Part shown: piece after piece, positions 41,104 through 49,648 of the stretch
Layout of the letters: the number at the start of each line of letters is the position of its first letter
Position numbering within the stretch: position 1 is the stretch's first letter
Assembly (NCBI RefSeq): GCF_040907265.1
Contig: NZ_JBFOHP010000002.1
Coordinates: 1,860,001-1,924,000, forward strand
DNA length: 64,000 nt
Direction of reading: 5' to 3'
Source of the DNA: Streptomyces sclerotialus
GTDB taxonomy: Bacteria; Actinomycetota; Actinomycetes; Streptomycetales; Streptomycetaceae
Program-made: the position numbers and the translations under genes
The notes under the pieces: generated by a model
The model's input: only the letters and a program-made list of their open reading frames with translations
What the model was told of the DNA's origin: nothing
Database searches by the model: none

Positions 41104-41135
41104 AGGGCCCATACCCCCTGGGGGGCATGGGCCCT
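41104..41135. terminator. Extended hairpin between FKBP and pafB genes
   Basis: AGGGCCCAT (41104-41112) pairs with 41127-41135, and CCCCC pairs with GGGGG inside, with a single A-C mismatch. It follows the FKBP stop and precedes the pafB promoter region. Confidence 0.75.
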
Positions 41136-41255
41136 GAAGGCTCGCGCCACGCGCCGTGCCGGCGCCGCAAAAGGACGTGACGGCGTCCGGACACGGTGTC
41201 CGCGTGGGTGAGGATCAGCTCCGGACCGCTACGGCCCGGCCGCCGACGCCGGTTC

Positions 41256-41630
41256 TCAGACCGACACCAGGTCGCAGACGAAGATCAGCGTCTCGCCCGG
41301 CGCGATGCGGCCGCCGCCGGCGCCGCGGTCGCCGTACGCCAGGTGCGCGGGGATGGTCAGCCGGCGGCGGCCGCCGACCTTCATGCCCTGCACGCCCTGG
41401 TCCCAGCCCGCGATGACCTGGCCGGCGCCCAGCTGGAACTGCAGCGGCTTGCCGCGGTTCCAGCTCGCGTCGAACTCTTCACCGCTGCTGAAGGAGACGC
41501 CGACGTAGTGGACGGAGACGGTGTCCCCCGCCTTGGCGACCGGCCCGTCACCCTCCCACAGGTCCACGATCTCCAGATCGGTGGGCGCGGGGCCCTCCGG
41601 GAAGTCGATCTCGGGCTTGTCGATGCTCAC
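41256..41630 (-). CDS. Cytosolic FKBP-type peptidyl-prolyl isomerase
   Basis: A 124-residue single-domain FKBP catalysing cis-trans isomerisation at proline. The active-site pattern is seen in VSVHYVGVSFSSGEEFDASW, GQVIAGWDQGVQGMKVGGRR and AYGDRGAGGGRIAPGETLIF. GTG at 41630 (MSIDKPEIDFPEG) follows TAGGAGC. It lies 87 bp after the lipoprotein FKBP and is probably co-transcribed. Confidence 0.93.
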   Translation of the reverse strand: MSIDKPEIDFPEGPAPTDLEIVDLWEGDGPVAKAGDTVSVHYVGVSFSSGEEFDASWNRGKPLQFQLGAGQVIAGWDQGVQGMKVGGRRRLTIPAHLAYGDRGAGGGRIAPGETLIFVCDLVSV

Positions 41631-41717
41631 GTATGTGCTCCTACGAACGAATCGTTCTACAACGCGGAACAGTCTCGCAGACGGCGGCCGCATGATCACC
41701 GCGGCCCGCGGCCGGCC

Positions 41718-42686
41718 TCAGACCGTGCCGATGATGTCCACCGAGAAGACCAGCGTGTTCTTCGCCAGCTCGGACTGCGGGCTGGCGCCGTAGCCGTCCT
41801 TCGGCGGGACGACGATCTCGACGCGGTCCCCGACGTTCTTGCCGACCAGCGCCTTGTCCCAGCCCTTCACGACCTGGCCGGTGCCGATCTGGAAGGCGGT
41901 GGCGCCACCGTGGTCCCAGGAGGAGTCGAACTTCTTGCCGTCCTCCCACTTCACGCCGGTGTACTGCGCGATCAGGCCCTGGCCTGCCTTCACCTTCGGG
42001 CCGTCGCCCTTGATGAGGACCTGGTCCTTGGTCTCCTTCGGGGCCTTCTCGCCCTTGGGGACGGTGATCGTGGCGGCCTTCCGGCCGTTGTCCTTCACCT
42101 CGGGCATGCCGGCCTCCGGCGCCGCCTGCTCCCCCTTGGCCGCGTCCTTCTTGTCGACCTTCTTCGCGTTGACGACGTCGACGACCCAGACCAGGCCGTC
42201 GCCCGCCTTCACGCCCGCCTGCGGATTCAGCTGGTCACCGATGATCGCCTTGGCGGTGCCCTCGATCTCGAAGCGGGTACCGACCTTCTTGCCCGCCACC
42301 TCTTCCATCACCTGGGACGGCAGCATCTGGGAGGCCTGGCCGACCTCACCGATGACCTGCGCCCGCTCCTTGGCCCCCGGCTGCTTGGCCCAGGTGCTGC
42401 CCAGCGACTGGCCCTTCATCGTCTGCCCGATGAAGTCCAGCCGGACGAAGTCGCCCTTCTGCACGGTTGCGCCCTTGCCCTCGTGGAGGGTCTTCACGAC
42501 CGTCTTGTCCGACGGCTTGGCGTCCTTGGGCACGCTGATCCTGGGCTGCTCGCCGGCCTTGCCGTCCACCTTCACGACACCCGAAGCGGCGGAGTCGTCA
42601 TCGGACCCGCACGCGGCGGTGAACAGCAGGACGGGCACGGCGATCGCCGCGGCCGCGGCACGGCGGGTGTTCTTCGTGAGCTTCAT
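41718..42686 (-). CDS. FKBP-type isomerase lipoprotein with two domains
   Basis: A 322-residue exported foldase. The lipobox LLFTAACGSDD places the acylated Cys at residue 26. The C-terminal domain (about 230-322) is a good FKBP (GLIAQYTGVKWEDGKKFDSS, VVKGWDKALVGKNVGDRVEI). The N-terminal half (about 55-185) is a degenerate FKBP-like copy (GDFVRLDFIGQTMKGQSLGS). It presumably folds secreted proteins at the membrane. It follows pafA after a strong hairpin. Confidence 0.92.
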   Translation of the reverse strand: MKLTKNTRRAAAAAIAVPVLLFTAACGSDDDSAASGVVKVDGKAGEQPRISVPKDAKPSDKTVVKTLHEGKGATVQKGDFVRLDFIGQTMKGQSLGSTWAKQPGAKERAQVIGEVGQASQMLPSQVMEEVAGKKVGTRFEIEGTAKAIIGDQLNPQAGVKAGDGLVWVVDVVNAKKVDKKDAAKGEQAAPEAGMPEVKDNGRKAATITVPKGEKAPKETKDQVLIKGDGPKVKAGQGLIAQYTGVKWEDGKKFDSSWDHGGATAFQIGTGQVVKGWDKALVGKNVGDRVEIVVPPKDGYGASPQSELAKNTLVFSVDIIGTV

Positions 42687-42788
42687 CAGTCCAACTCGGG
42701 CTAGAGGGGTGGGTGGGCAATGCCCGCCACTCTACGACCTGAACCCCGCCCCGCCACGAGCCGAACACCTCCGCTTTTCCAGAGACAA

Positions 42789-42833
42789 CACGGCGGTGTG
42801 CACCGGCGCAAAGGCCGTTGACACACCGCCGTG
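42789..42833. terminator. 12-bp hairpin after pafA
   Basis: CACGGCGGTGTG pairs exactly with 42822-42833 across a 21-nt loop, 12 bp beyond the pafA stop. Confidence 0.75.
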
Positions 42834-42845
42834 CCGCGGAACCGG

Positions 42846-44207
42846 TCACATTCCCGCGATCAGCTTCTCCACCCGGTCGTCCACCGACCGGAACGGGTCC
42901 TTGCACAGCACCGTGCGCTGCGCCTGGTCATTGAGCTTGAGATGCACCCAGTCGACCGTGAAGTCCCGGCGCTGCTCCTGGGCCCGGCGGATGAAATCGC
43001 CCCGCAGCCTGGCCCGCGTCGTCTGCGGCGGCACCGACTTGCCCTCGAAGATCTTCAGATCGTTGCACACCCGCGCCGCCTGGCCCTTCTTCTCCAGGAG
43101 GTAGTACAGCCCGCGACGGCGGTGGATGTCGTGGTACGCGAGGTCTATCTGCGCCACCCTCGGATGCGACATCGTGATGTTGTTCTTGCTGCGGTAACGG
43201 TCGATCAGCTGGTACTTCATCACCCAGTCGATCTCCGTCGCGACCCGGTCCAGCTGCTCGTCCCGGATCGCCTCCAGGGTGCGGCCCCACAGTTCCAGGA
43301 CCCGCTCGACGGTGCCCGTGCGGATGCCGCGGCGGTCGCAGAAGTCCACCGCCTTCTCGTAGTACTCCTGCTGGACTTCCAGCGCCGAGGCCTCCCGGCC
43401 GCTCGCCAGCCGCACCTTTCGCTGACCGGTGATGTCATGGCTGACCTCGCGGATCGCCCGGATGGGGTTCTCCAGGGTCAGGTCCCGCATCACCGTGCCC
43501 GCCTCGATCATGCGCAGCACGAGGTCGGTGGCGCCGACCTTCAGCAGCATGGTCGTCTCGGACATGTTGGAGTCACCCACGATGACGTGCAGGCGGCGGT
43601 ACCGCTCGGCGTCCGCGTGCGGCTCGTCACGGGTGTTGATGATCGGCCGGGAGCGGGTCGTCGCCGACGACACCCCTTCCCAGATGTGTTCGGCGCGCTG
43701 GCTGACGCAGTACACGGCTCCGCGCGGTGTCTGCAGCACCTTTCCGGCGCCGCACAGCAGCTGACGGGTCACCAGGAACGGAATGAGGATGTCCGCGAGC
43801 CTGGAGAACTCCCCGTGCCGCGCCACGAGGTAGTTCTCGTGGCACCCGTAGGAGTTTCCCGCCGAATCGGTGTTGTTCTTGAAGAGATAGACGTCTCCGG
43901 CGATTCCCTCCTCGTGCAGGCGGCGTTCGGCGTCGACGAGCAGGCCTTCGAGAATGCGCTCGCCGGCCTTGTCGTGCGTGACCAGCTCGGTCACGTTGTC
44001 GCACTCGGGAGTTGCGTATTCCGGGTGCGATCCCACGTCCAAGTACAGGCGGGCACCGTTCCGCAGGAAGACATTGCTGCTGCGGCCCCATGACACGACA
44101 CGGCGGAAGAGGTACCGCGCCACTTCGTCAGGAGACAGGCGGCGCTGTCCCCTGAACGTACACGTGACGCCGTACTCGTTCTCCAGCCCGAAAATGCGGC
44201 GGTCCAT
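42846..44207 (-). CDS. pafA: Pup-protein ligase
   Basis: A 453-residue GS-like ligase that uses ATP to join the C-terminal Glu of Pup to substrate lysines. It begins [14 protein letters not shown]; Glu9 is a metal ligand and Asp57 ([17 protein letters not shown]) is the catalytic base, both at the positions reported for M. tuberculosis PafA. ATG at 44207 has no clear ribosome site. It lies 9 bp after the MFS gene, so it depends on the MFS transcript and perhaps on coupling. It is unlinked from prcBA-pup by the lacI/MFS pair. Confidence 0.97.
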   Translation of the reverse strand: MDRRIFGLENEYGVTCTFRGQRRLSPDEVARYLFRRVVSWGRSSNVFLRNGARLYLDVGSHPEYATPECDNVTELVTHDKAGERILEGLLVDAERRLHEEGIAGDVYLFKNNTDSAGNSYGCHENYLVARHGEFSRLADILIPFLVTRQLLCGAGKVLQTPRGAVYCVSQRAEHIWEGVSSATTRSRPIINTRDEPHADAERYRRLHVIVGDSNMSETTMLLKVGATDLVLRMIEAGTVMRDLTLENPIRAIREVSHDITGQRKVRLASGREASALEVQQEYYEKAVDFCDRRGIRTGTVERVLELWGRTLEAIRDEQLDRVATEIDWVMKYQLIDRYRSKNNITMSHPRVAQIDLAYHDIHRRRGLYYLLEKKGQAARVCNDLKIFEGKSVPPQTTRARLRGDFIRRAQEQRRDFTVDWVHLKLNDQAQRTVLCKDPFRSVDDRVEKLIAGM

Positions 44208-44216
44208 GACTGAACA

Positions 44217-45476
44217 TTACGCCTGATGGCCAGCTCTGAAACCGGGTTCGACAGCACCGTTCCGATCATTTTCCGCCTGGACACCACCAACCGTCCGAAT
44301 CCCGGACGGCAGCAGAAAACGCCGCGCGGCCACCATCACTGCCAGCGCGGCGACACCACCGCCGCCCGCGACCGCGAAACCCGCCGCCGCGCCGCCCAGC
44401 TCCACCGCGGGGCCCACGACCGATGTACCCACCGCGGCCCCCACTCCGAACGTCGTGACCAGCCACGAGAACGCCTCCGTCACCGTTCCCTGCGGCGCGT
44501 GCCGGTCCACCACGATGAACGCGCACGCCAGCGCCGGCGCCAGGAACACCCCCGCGAGCCCCGTCAGCGCCGTCATCCCCGCCACCCCCGGGACCAGCGG
44601 CAACGGCAGATACCCCAGCGCCAGCAGCCCGATCAGCACCCGCAGCCGCAGCTCCGGCGCCCCCGGCCACTCCCGCGCCCCGTACACCACACCGCCGACC
44701 AGCGCGCCCGCACCCAGCGCGGAGAGCAGATAGCTGGAAACCATCCCGCCGCCGTGCGTGTCGGCGTACGCCACCGCCGCCACCGCGATCGACCCGAGCG
44801 CGAGCCCCACGAAGAAGAACGACCCGATCAGGACCAGCATCCCGCGCGAGCGCAGCGCCCCCAGCCAGTGCGCCTCGCGCGGCGCGCTGCGCCACTTCCG
44901 GGACGGCGGGGAGACCACCACCGACAGCGCGCCCAGCACCCCGAGCACGTTGATGACGAGCAGTGCGACCCGCTCGGACCACGCCGCGACGCTCAGCGTC
45001 ACCAGCAGCGGGCCGACCGCGAACATCACCTCCTGCGCCACCGCGTCCAGCGCGTACGCCGCGTGCACCCGCTCCGGACGCCTCAGCACCCCGGGCCACA
45101 GCGCCCGCAGCCCGCCCTCCAGCGGCGGCGTGAAGAATCCCGCGACCGCCATCGCCGCGTACGCCACCCACAGCGGCTCGATGCCGACGGCGGCCAGCAG
45201 GACCATGCCCAGCGCCGACAGGACGGCCGAGGGCAGCATGACCCTGGGTTGTCCCCACAGGTCCACCGCGCGGCCCAGCAGCGGCTGTCCTACGGCGTTG
45301 CAGAGGCCGTACACGGCCGAGAGCACCCCCGCCAGGGCGTAGCTGCCGCCCTCGGCACGGGTGAAGAGCACCACCGCCAGCGCCGCGGTGGCGTTCGGCA
45401 GCCGTCCGACCAGGGTGCCGACCAGCAGCCGCGCCGCATGGCGCGTCCTGAGCAGCTCCGCGTAACCCGCGGCCAT
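44217..45476 (-). CDS. MFS transporter upstream of pafA
   Basis: A 419-residue 12-helix major-facilitator protein. Conserved bits include VGQPLLGRAVDLWGQPRVML (loop 2-3) and AFIVVDRHAPQGTVTEAFSW. ATG at 45476 (MAAGYAELLRTRH) follows GAGAGGGG; a TTG 45 bp upstream is less likely. Substrate unknown; shape is typical of drug/sugar exporters. It is 9 bp ahead of pafA and divergent from a LacI-family gene, so LacI may affect pafA expression. Confidence 0.87.
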   Translation of the reverse strand: MAAGYAELLRTRHAARLLVGTLVGRLPNATAALAVVLFTRAEGGSYALAGVLSAVYGLCNAVGQPLLGRAVDLWGQPRVMLPSAVLSALGMVLLAAVGIEPLWVAYAAMAVAGFFTPPLEGGLRALWPGVLRRPERVHAAYALDAVAQEVMFAVGPLLVTLSVAAWSERVALLVINVLGVLGALSVVVSPPSRKWRSAPREAHWLGALRSRGMLVLIGSFFFVGLALGSIAVAAVAYADTHGGGMVSSYLLSALGAGALVGGVVYGAREWPGAPELRLRVLIGLLALGYLPLPLVPGVAGMTALTGLAGVFLAPALACAFIVVDRHAPQGTVTEAFSWLVTTFGVGAAVGTSVVGPAVELGGAAAGFAVAGGGGVAALAVMVAARRFLLPSGIRTVGGVQAENDRNGAVEPGFRAGHQA

Positions 45477-45525
45477 ACCCGCCCCTCTCCGCCGGCCACC
45501 AAGGCCGGGAGTCACCGACAAGTTT

Positions 45526-45552
45526 TACGTATAACGTGTGCCGTCATACGTA
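45526..45552. promoter_or_regulatory. Inverted repeat between MFS and lacI genes
   Basis: TACGTAT (45526-45532) and ATACGTA (45546-45552) form a perfect dyad with a 13-bp centre. A tighter ACGTTATACGT dyad lies within the left arm on the minus strand. It is a candidate LacI-family operator for both directions. Confidence 0.5.
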
Positions 45553-45564
45553 CCATGGCCGCTG

Positions 45565-45689
45565 ACCGCGGGTCCACCGCGCGCACCACGACAACACCGC
45601 GGAACCACCGCGGGACACCACAACAGCACCGCGGACCCACCGCGGACGTCACAACAGCACCGCGGATCCACCGCGGGCACCACAACAGC
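45565..45689. repeat. Four tandem 31-bp repeats upstream of lacI
   Basis: Units at 45565-45595, 45596-45627, 45628-45658 and 45659-45689 share ACCGCGG-N3-CACCGCGG followed by CACAACAGC. Each unit carries two CCGCGG-like cores about 10 bp apart. They occupy the leader between the candidate operator and the lacI start at 45717. Spacers are too short and units too divergent for a CRISPR. Confidence 0.8.
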
Positions 45690-45716
45690 ACCGCCGCACG
45701 AAGGGCAGCCACACCA

Positions 45717-46820
45717 GTGACCGAAGAGGGGGCGGCGGCACGGGACGCCGGGGCGCAGGACGGCCGGAAGCGCGGCGGCGGAGCACACACGACGGCCGAC
45801 ACACCCCGCGTCACCAGCAAGGACGTGGCACGGGCCGCCGGCGTCTCACAGGCCGCCGTCTCCCTCGTCCTCGGCGACAAATGGCGCGGCCGGGTCTCCC
45901 TGGCCAAGGCCGACGCCGTCCGCACCGCGGCACGCGAACTCGGCTACCGCCCCAACCTCGCGGCCCGCAGCCTCCGCCTCGGCCGCACCCGCACAGCCCT
46001 GCTCGTCGTCCCCGTCCTCACCACCGAATTCTTCGCCCGCGTCTACACCGGCGCCGCCCGCATCGCCGCCGACAGCGGCTTCGGCCTCGTGCTCTACCCC
46101 TCCCCCGAAGGCATCGGCCCCGCCCGCGACCCCTTCGATTCCGCCCGCGCCACCCTCGACGGCGTCATCGCCTCCTCCATGGCCACCGACGCGCTGACCG
46201 CCCTCTACGGCGAGGGCCTCCCCCTGGTCATGCTGGACAACGACCCCGACGACACCCCCGCCGCCGCCACCGTCAACCTCGACATCGCCGACGGCATCCG
46301 CCAGGCCGCCCACCACCTGCTCGGCCTCGGCCACCGCCGGCTCACCCACCTCGCCGCCGCCGTCGACTCCTGGACCTTCCACCTCCGGGCCGAAGCCCTC
46401 GCCGGCGCCGTGGCCGCCGCCCCCGGCGCGTCCCTGGAGGTACGGACCGCACCGCTCAGCGTCGACGCCGGACTGCACGCAGCGCACGCCGCACTGACCG
46501 CCCCCGGTCCCCGCCCGACCGCCCTGGTCTGCGACGACGACCTCCTCGCCGCCGGCGCCTGCAAAGCCGCCCGCCGCCTCGGACTCCGCGTCCCCGAGGA
46601 CGTCTCCGTCACCGGCTTCGACGACCTCGCACTGGCCACCGCCGTCGAACCCGAGCTGACGACCGTACGGCTCCCCGCCGAGGAGTTCGGCGCCGCCGGC
46701 ATGCGCACCCTGATCGACATCCTGGACGGCCGGCCGGCCGCCGCGCCCACGCCCCTCCCCGTCGAGCTCATCACGCGCGGCTCGACCGCACCGCCCCCGT
46801 CCGACGAGCCGCGGTCCTGA
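45717..46820 (+). CDS. LacI-family transcriptional regulator
   Basis: A 367-residue repressor. After about 35 disordered residues the HTH and hinge read TSKDVARAAGVSQAAVSLVL and YRPNLAARSLRLGRT. The periplasmic-binding-like core has VDAGLHAAHAALTAPGPRPT and VSVTGFDDLALATAVEPELT. GTG at 45717 is chosen because the frame upstream is the repeat region. It is divergent from the MFS-pafA operon. The ligand is probably a sugar or related effector, not determinable here. Confidence 0.9.
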   Translation: MTEEGAAARDAGAQDGRKRGGGAHTTADTPRVTSKDVARAAGVSQAAVSLVLGDKWRGRVSLAKADAVRTAARELGYRPNLAARSLRLGRTRTALLVVPVLTTEFFARVYTGAARIAADSGFGLVLYPSPEGIGPARDPFDSARATLDGVIASSMATDALTALYGEGLPLVMLDNDPDDTPAAATVNLDIADGIRQAAHHLLGLGHRRLTHLAAAVDSWTFHLRAEALAGAVAAAPGASLEVRTAPLSVDAGLHAAHAALTAPGPRPTALVCDDDLLAAGACKAARRLGLRVPEDVSVTGFDDLALATAVEPELTTVRLPAEEFGAAGMRTLIDILDGRPAAAPTPLPVELITRGSTAPPPSDEPRS

Positions 46821-46850
46821 AACCCCTCAGAGACACCGCCCCGGAAACGC

Positions 46851-46892
46851 CGCGCCGCCCCGGCGGGCTGGGACCCACCGGGGCGGCGCGGA
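46851..46892. terminator. 14-bp perfect hairpin at convergent lacI and prcA ends
   Basis: CCGCGCCGCCCCGG (46851-46864) pairs exactly with 46879-46892 around a 14-nt loop. Confidence 0.8.
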
Positions 46893-46925
46893 ACGTACCG
46901 GCACGGAACGTACCGGAGCCGGCCC

Positions 46926-47705
46926 TCACTCCTCGGACTCGGAGCTCTCCTCCGTGTCACTGCCCGCCTCGCTGCCGGCGTCCGCGGCCGACGACGCGGC
47001 CGCACCGTCCGACTCCAGCAGCCGCGCCAGCTGACGGCCCAGCACCCGCTTGAACTTCCGCTGCTGCGGCCGCTTGCGGTCCAGGACCGCGACCTCCAGC
47101 TGCTCGGCGGTCAGCGTCCGCTCACCGCCGTTGTTGTCCCGCGACAGCGACTCCACGGCGAGCTTCAGCGCCTCGCCCAGCGTCATACCGTCCCGGTGGT
47201 GCTGATCGAGGTAACTGCTGATCTGATCGGCATTACCACCCACCGCGACCGAACCGTGCTCATCCACGATCGAGCCGTCATGCGGCAGCCGGTAGATCTG
47301 GTCGTCCTCCGGGGTCGCCCCCACCTCGGCGACCAGCAACTCCACCTCGTACGGCTTCTCCCCCGCGCTGGAGAAGATCGCACCGAGCGTCTGGGCGTAG
47401 GTGTTCGCCAGCCCGCGCGCCGTCACGTCCTCACGGTCGTAAGTGTACCCCCGCAGATCGGCGTAGCGCACACCACCGATCCTGAGGTTCTCGAACTCGT
47501 TGTATTTACCGACCGCCGCGAAGGCGATCCGGTCATAGATCTCGCTGACCTTGTGCAGTGCACGGGAAGGATTCTCGGCGACGAAAACGACGCCGTCGGC
47601 ATACTGCAGGACGACAACACTGCGGCCACGCGCGATGCCCTTGCGGGCGTACTCGGCGCGGTCGGCCATGGCCTGCTGGGGTGAGACATAGAACGGCGTC
47701 GACAC
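46926..47705 (-). CDS. prcA: 20S proteasome alpha subunit
   Basis: A 259-residue alpha subunit that forms the outer gating rings. It begins [20 protein letters not shown], the N-terminal gate segment, and has [20 protein letters not shown]. The C-terminal 40 residues are acidic and Ser-rich ([12 protein letters not shown]). GTG at 47705 follows AAAGGGACGG. It lies 76 bp after prcB and is the last gene of the dop-independent pup-endoVII-prcB-prcA string. Confidence 0.97.
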   Translation of the reverse strand: MSTPFYVSPQQAMADRAEYARKGIARGRSVVVLQYADGVVFVAENPSRALHKVSEIYDRIAFAAVGKYNEFENLRIGGVRYADLRGYTYDREDVTARGLANTYAQTLGAIFSSAGEKPYEVELLVAEVGATPEDDQIYRLPHDGSIVDEHGSVAVGGNADQISSYLDQHHRDGMTLGEALKLAVESLSRDNNGGERTLTAEQLEVAVLDRKRPQQRKFKRVLGRQLARLLESDGAAASSAADAGSEAGSDTEESSESEE

Positions 47706-47781
47706 CGGCTATCCGTCCCTTTCTGTCAATGGCTCTCTCACGGTGAAAGCCCCTCCGGATCCGTTATCCGCTGTCGCCACG

Positions 47782-48627
47782 TCAGAGCAGCGCGGCCCGC
47801 GGGCCGTCGGGCTGCTCCATACGCCGCTCGTGGATGCTGCGGGCGATACCGGAGACCTCGTCCTCGGTGAGCTTCTTGAAGCCCTCGTCATCGATCACCG
47901 TGACGATCGGATAGATCCGCCGGCCCAGGTCCGGACCGCCGGTGGCCGAGTCGTCGTCCGCGGCGTCGTACAGCGCCTGCACGACCGCGGTCGCCGCGTC
48001 ACCCTCCGAGAAGTCCTCCCGGAACAGCTTCTTCAGCGCACTGCGCGCGAAGACCGAGCCGGAGCCCGTCGCGGCGTACCCCTGCTCCTCGGAACGCCCG
48101 CCGGTCACGTCGTACGAGAAAATACGGCCCTTCTCGCGGTCGATGTCGTACCCCGCGAACAGCGGCACCACGGCAAGGCCCTGCATGGCCATGCCCAGAT
48201 TGCTGCGAATCATCGTCGAGAGGCGGTTCGCCTTGCCCTCCAGGGACAGCTGCGCGCCCTCGACCTTCTCGTAATGCTCCAGCTCCAGCTGGAAGAGCTT
48301 GACCATCTCGACGGCCAGGCCCGCGGTACCGGCGATGCCGACCGCGCTGTACTCGTCCGCCGGGAAGACCTTCTCGATGTCCCGCTGCGCGATGACGTTG
48401 CCCATCGTCGCCCGGCGGTCACCGGCGAGCACGACGCCCCCGGGGAACGTCGCCGCGACGATCGTCGTGCCGTGCGGCGCCTCGACCGCCCCCTGCACGG
48501 GCGGCAGCGGCCGGTTCCCCGGCAGCAGCTCCGGCGAGTGCTCACTGAGAAAGTCCATGAACGAGGAGGACCCAGGCGTCAGGAAGGCAGACGGTAGACG
48601 CCCGGTGCTTCGAGTATTGGCTTCCAC
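47782..48627 (-). CDS. prcB: 20S proteasome beta subunit
   Basis: A 281-residue catalytic subunit made as a precursor. The 53-residue propeptide ends at PHG, and autocleavage exposes Thr54 ([12 protein letters not shown]), the nucleophile; Lys and Asp partners lie in [14 protein letters not shown] at 48627 follows GGAAGGAAAA and gives the propeptide [15 protein letters not shown] known from S. coelicolor. This start makes it overlap the endonuclease-like gene by 49 bp. It assembles with PrcA into the core particle fed by ARC. Confidence 0.97.
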   Translation of the reverse strand: MEANTRSTGRLPSAFLTPGSSSFMDFLSEHSPELLPGNRPLPPVQGAVEAPHGTTIVAATFPGGVVLAGDRRATMGNVIAQRDIEKVFPADEYSAVGIAGTAGLAVEMVKLFQLELEHYEKVEGAQLSLEGKANRLSTMIRSNLGMAMQGLAVVPLFAGYDIDREKGRIFSYDVTGGRSEEQGYAATGSGSVFARSALKKLFREDFSEGDAATAVVQALYDAADDDSATGGPDLGRRIYPIVTVIDDEGFKKLTEDEVSGIARSIHERRMEQPDGPRAALL

Positions 48628-49172
48628 ACTTTTCCTTCCAGATACTCGGCCGCACGCCTCAGGACGTCCGGCCGATCTTTGAATTGCCCAAGCGCTGCGT
48701 TACAGCTGAAGCACAGCACGCCACGGACTTTACCCGTCTCGTGATCGTGATCCACATGCACGGCCGGGGCCGCGAGACAGATGGGACAGAGGCCCTTCGT
48801 CTCGGCGCGGAGGGCATCCCGCTCGACTTCGGTCATGCCGTACTGGCGCTTGAGATGGCTCGCACGGCCCTCGATGGCCCGGCAGGCCTTGCAACGCGTC
48901 GACAAGCCATCGGAGGCTCGCCGGTTTCGGTCCCATTCACTGTGCGGCTTGATCGTCTCGCAGCGACGGCAGTACTTGTGCCCGTCCGGCGCGTCGACCC
49001 TGGGACGGATGTTCCTACCCTTGGCCAACTGCCGTTCTTGGTGGTACGCGGACCAGCACTCCCGGCGATACGCCTGCAAGCCGTCCCGCGCGGACTTGTT
49101 ACGAGCGAAGGCCGCCCGCGGCTTGTCCGCACAACACCGCGAGCAGCGCTTCACTTTGCACCCTTCAGGCAC
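48579..49172 (-). CDS. Recombination endonuclease VII-like HNH protein
   Basis: A 197-residue protein with three Cys-pair clusters: [24 protein letters not shown] and [11 protein letters not shown]. The C-terminal His-Me finger nuclease reads [20 protein letters not shown] and [20 protein letters not shown], as in phage T4 endonuclease VII relatives. GTG at 49172 follows GGGGAGGGG. It sits between pup (41 bp) and prcB, whose start it overlaps by 49 bp, so it is an integral part of the operon rather than a recent insertion. A link to protein degradation is unknown. Confidence 0.88.
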   Translation of the reverse strand: MPEGCKVKRCSRCCADKPRAAFARNKSARDGLQAYRRECWSAYHQERQLAKGRNIRPRVDAPDGHKYCRRCETIKPHSEWDRNRRASDGLSTRCKACRAIEGRASHLKRQYGMTEVERDALRAETKGLCPICLAAPAVHVDHDHETGKVRGVLCFSCNAALGQFKDRPDVLRRAAEYLEGKVWKPILEAPGVYRLPS

Positions 49173-49213
49173 TAACCCCTCCCCCGCACCCCACCTTCAT
49201 TTCGAAGGTGAAA

Positions 49214-49432
49214 TCACTCCCCACCCTTCTGAACGAAGGACCGAACGAAATCCTCGGCGTTCTCCTCGAGGACATCGTCGATCTCGTCCAGGACGGAGTC
49301 CACGTCGTCCGACAGCTTCTCCTGGCGCTCCTTGAGGTCCTCGGACGCTTCCGCGTCCTGGGTCTGCTCCTCGACCTCTTCGGTGGTGCGCGACGCCTTC
49401 TGCTGTCCGCCGCCGGTGTCCTTGGTCGCCAT
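49214..49432 (-). CDS. pup: Prokaryotic ubiquitin-like protein Pup
   Basis: A 72-residue, mostly disordered tag. It ends FVRSFVQKGGE: the terminal residue is already Glu, so PafA can use it directly without Dop deamidation, unlike the GGQ form of mycobacteria. The central LKERQEKLSDDVDSVLDEID segment is the ARC-binding helix. ATG at 49432 (MATKDTGGGQQ) follows GAGGG. Confidence 0.97.
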   Translation of the reverse strand: MATKDTGGGQQKASRTTEEVEEQTQDAEASEDLKERQEKLSDDVDSVLDEIDDVLEENAEDFVRSFVQKGGE

Positions 49433-49648
49433 ATCCCTCACCCCGCTCGGTTCGCCCCGCTCGATGTGACTGTCAAGATCAGACCCTACAAGCTGGGTCC
49501 GACATCGGCCCTGTACTTTCCCTCAACGTCCGGGACTCACTTCGATGATTCCCGCCGGGCGGACATTTCAGCCGCCCGGCGGGGACCGGATCGGTCACGA
49601 TCGGGCCTCTCATCAGGCCGTGAGTGGTCCGTACGCGTCTTTACCGCC

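Noticed and set aside
45565..45689. CRISPR-like array
   Set aside because: Units are contiguous 31-bp repeats with no unique spacers, and no cas genes are present.
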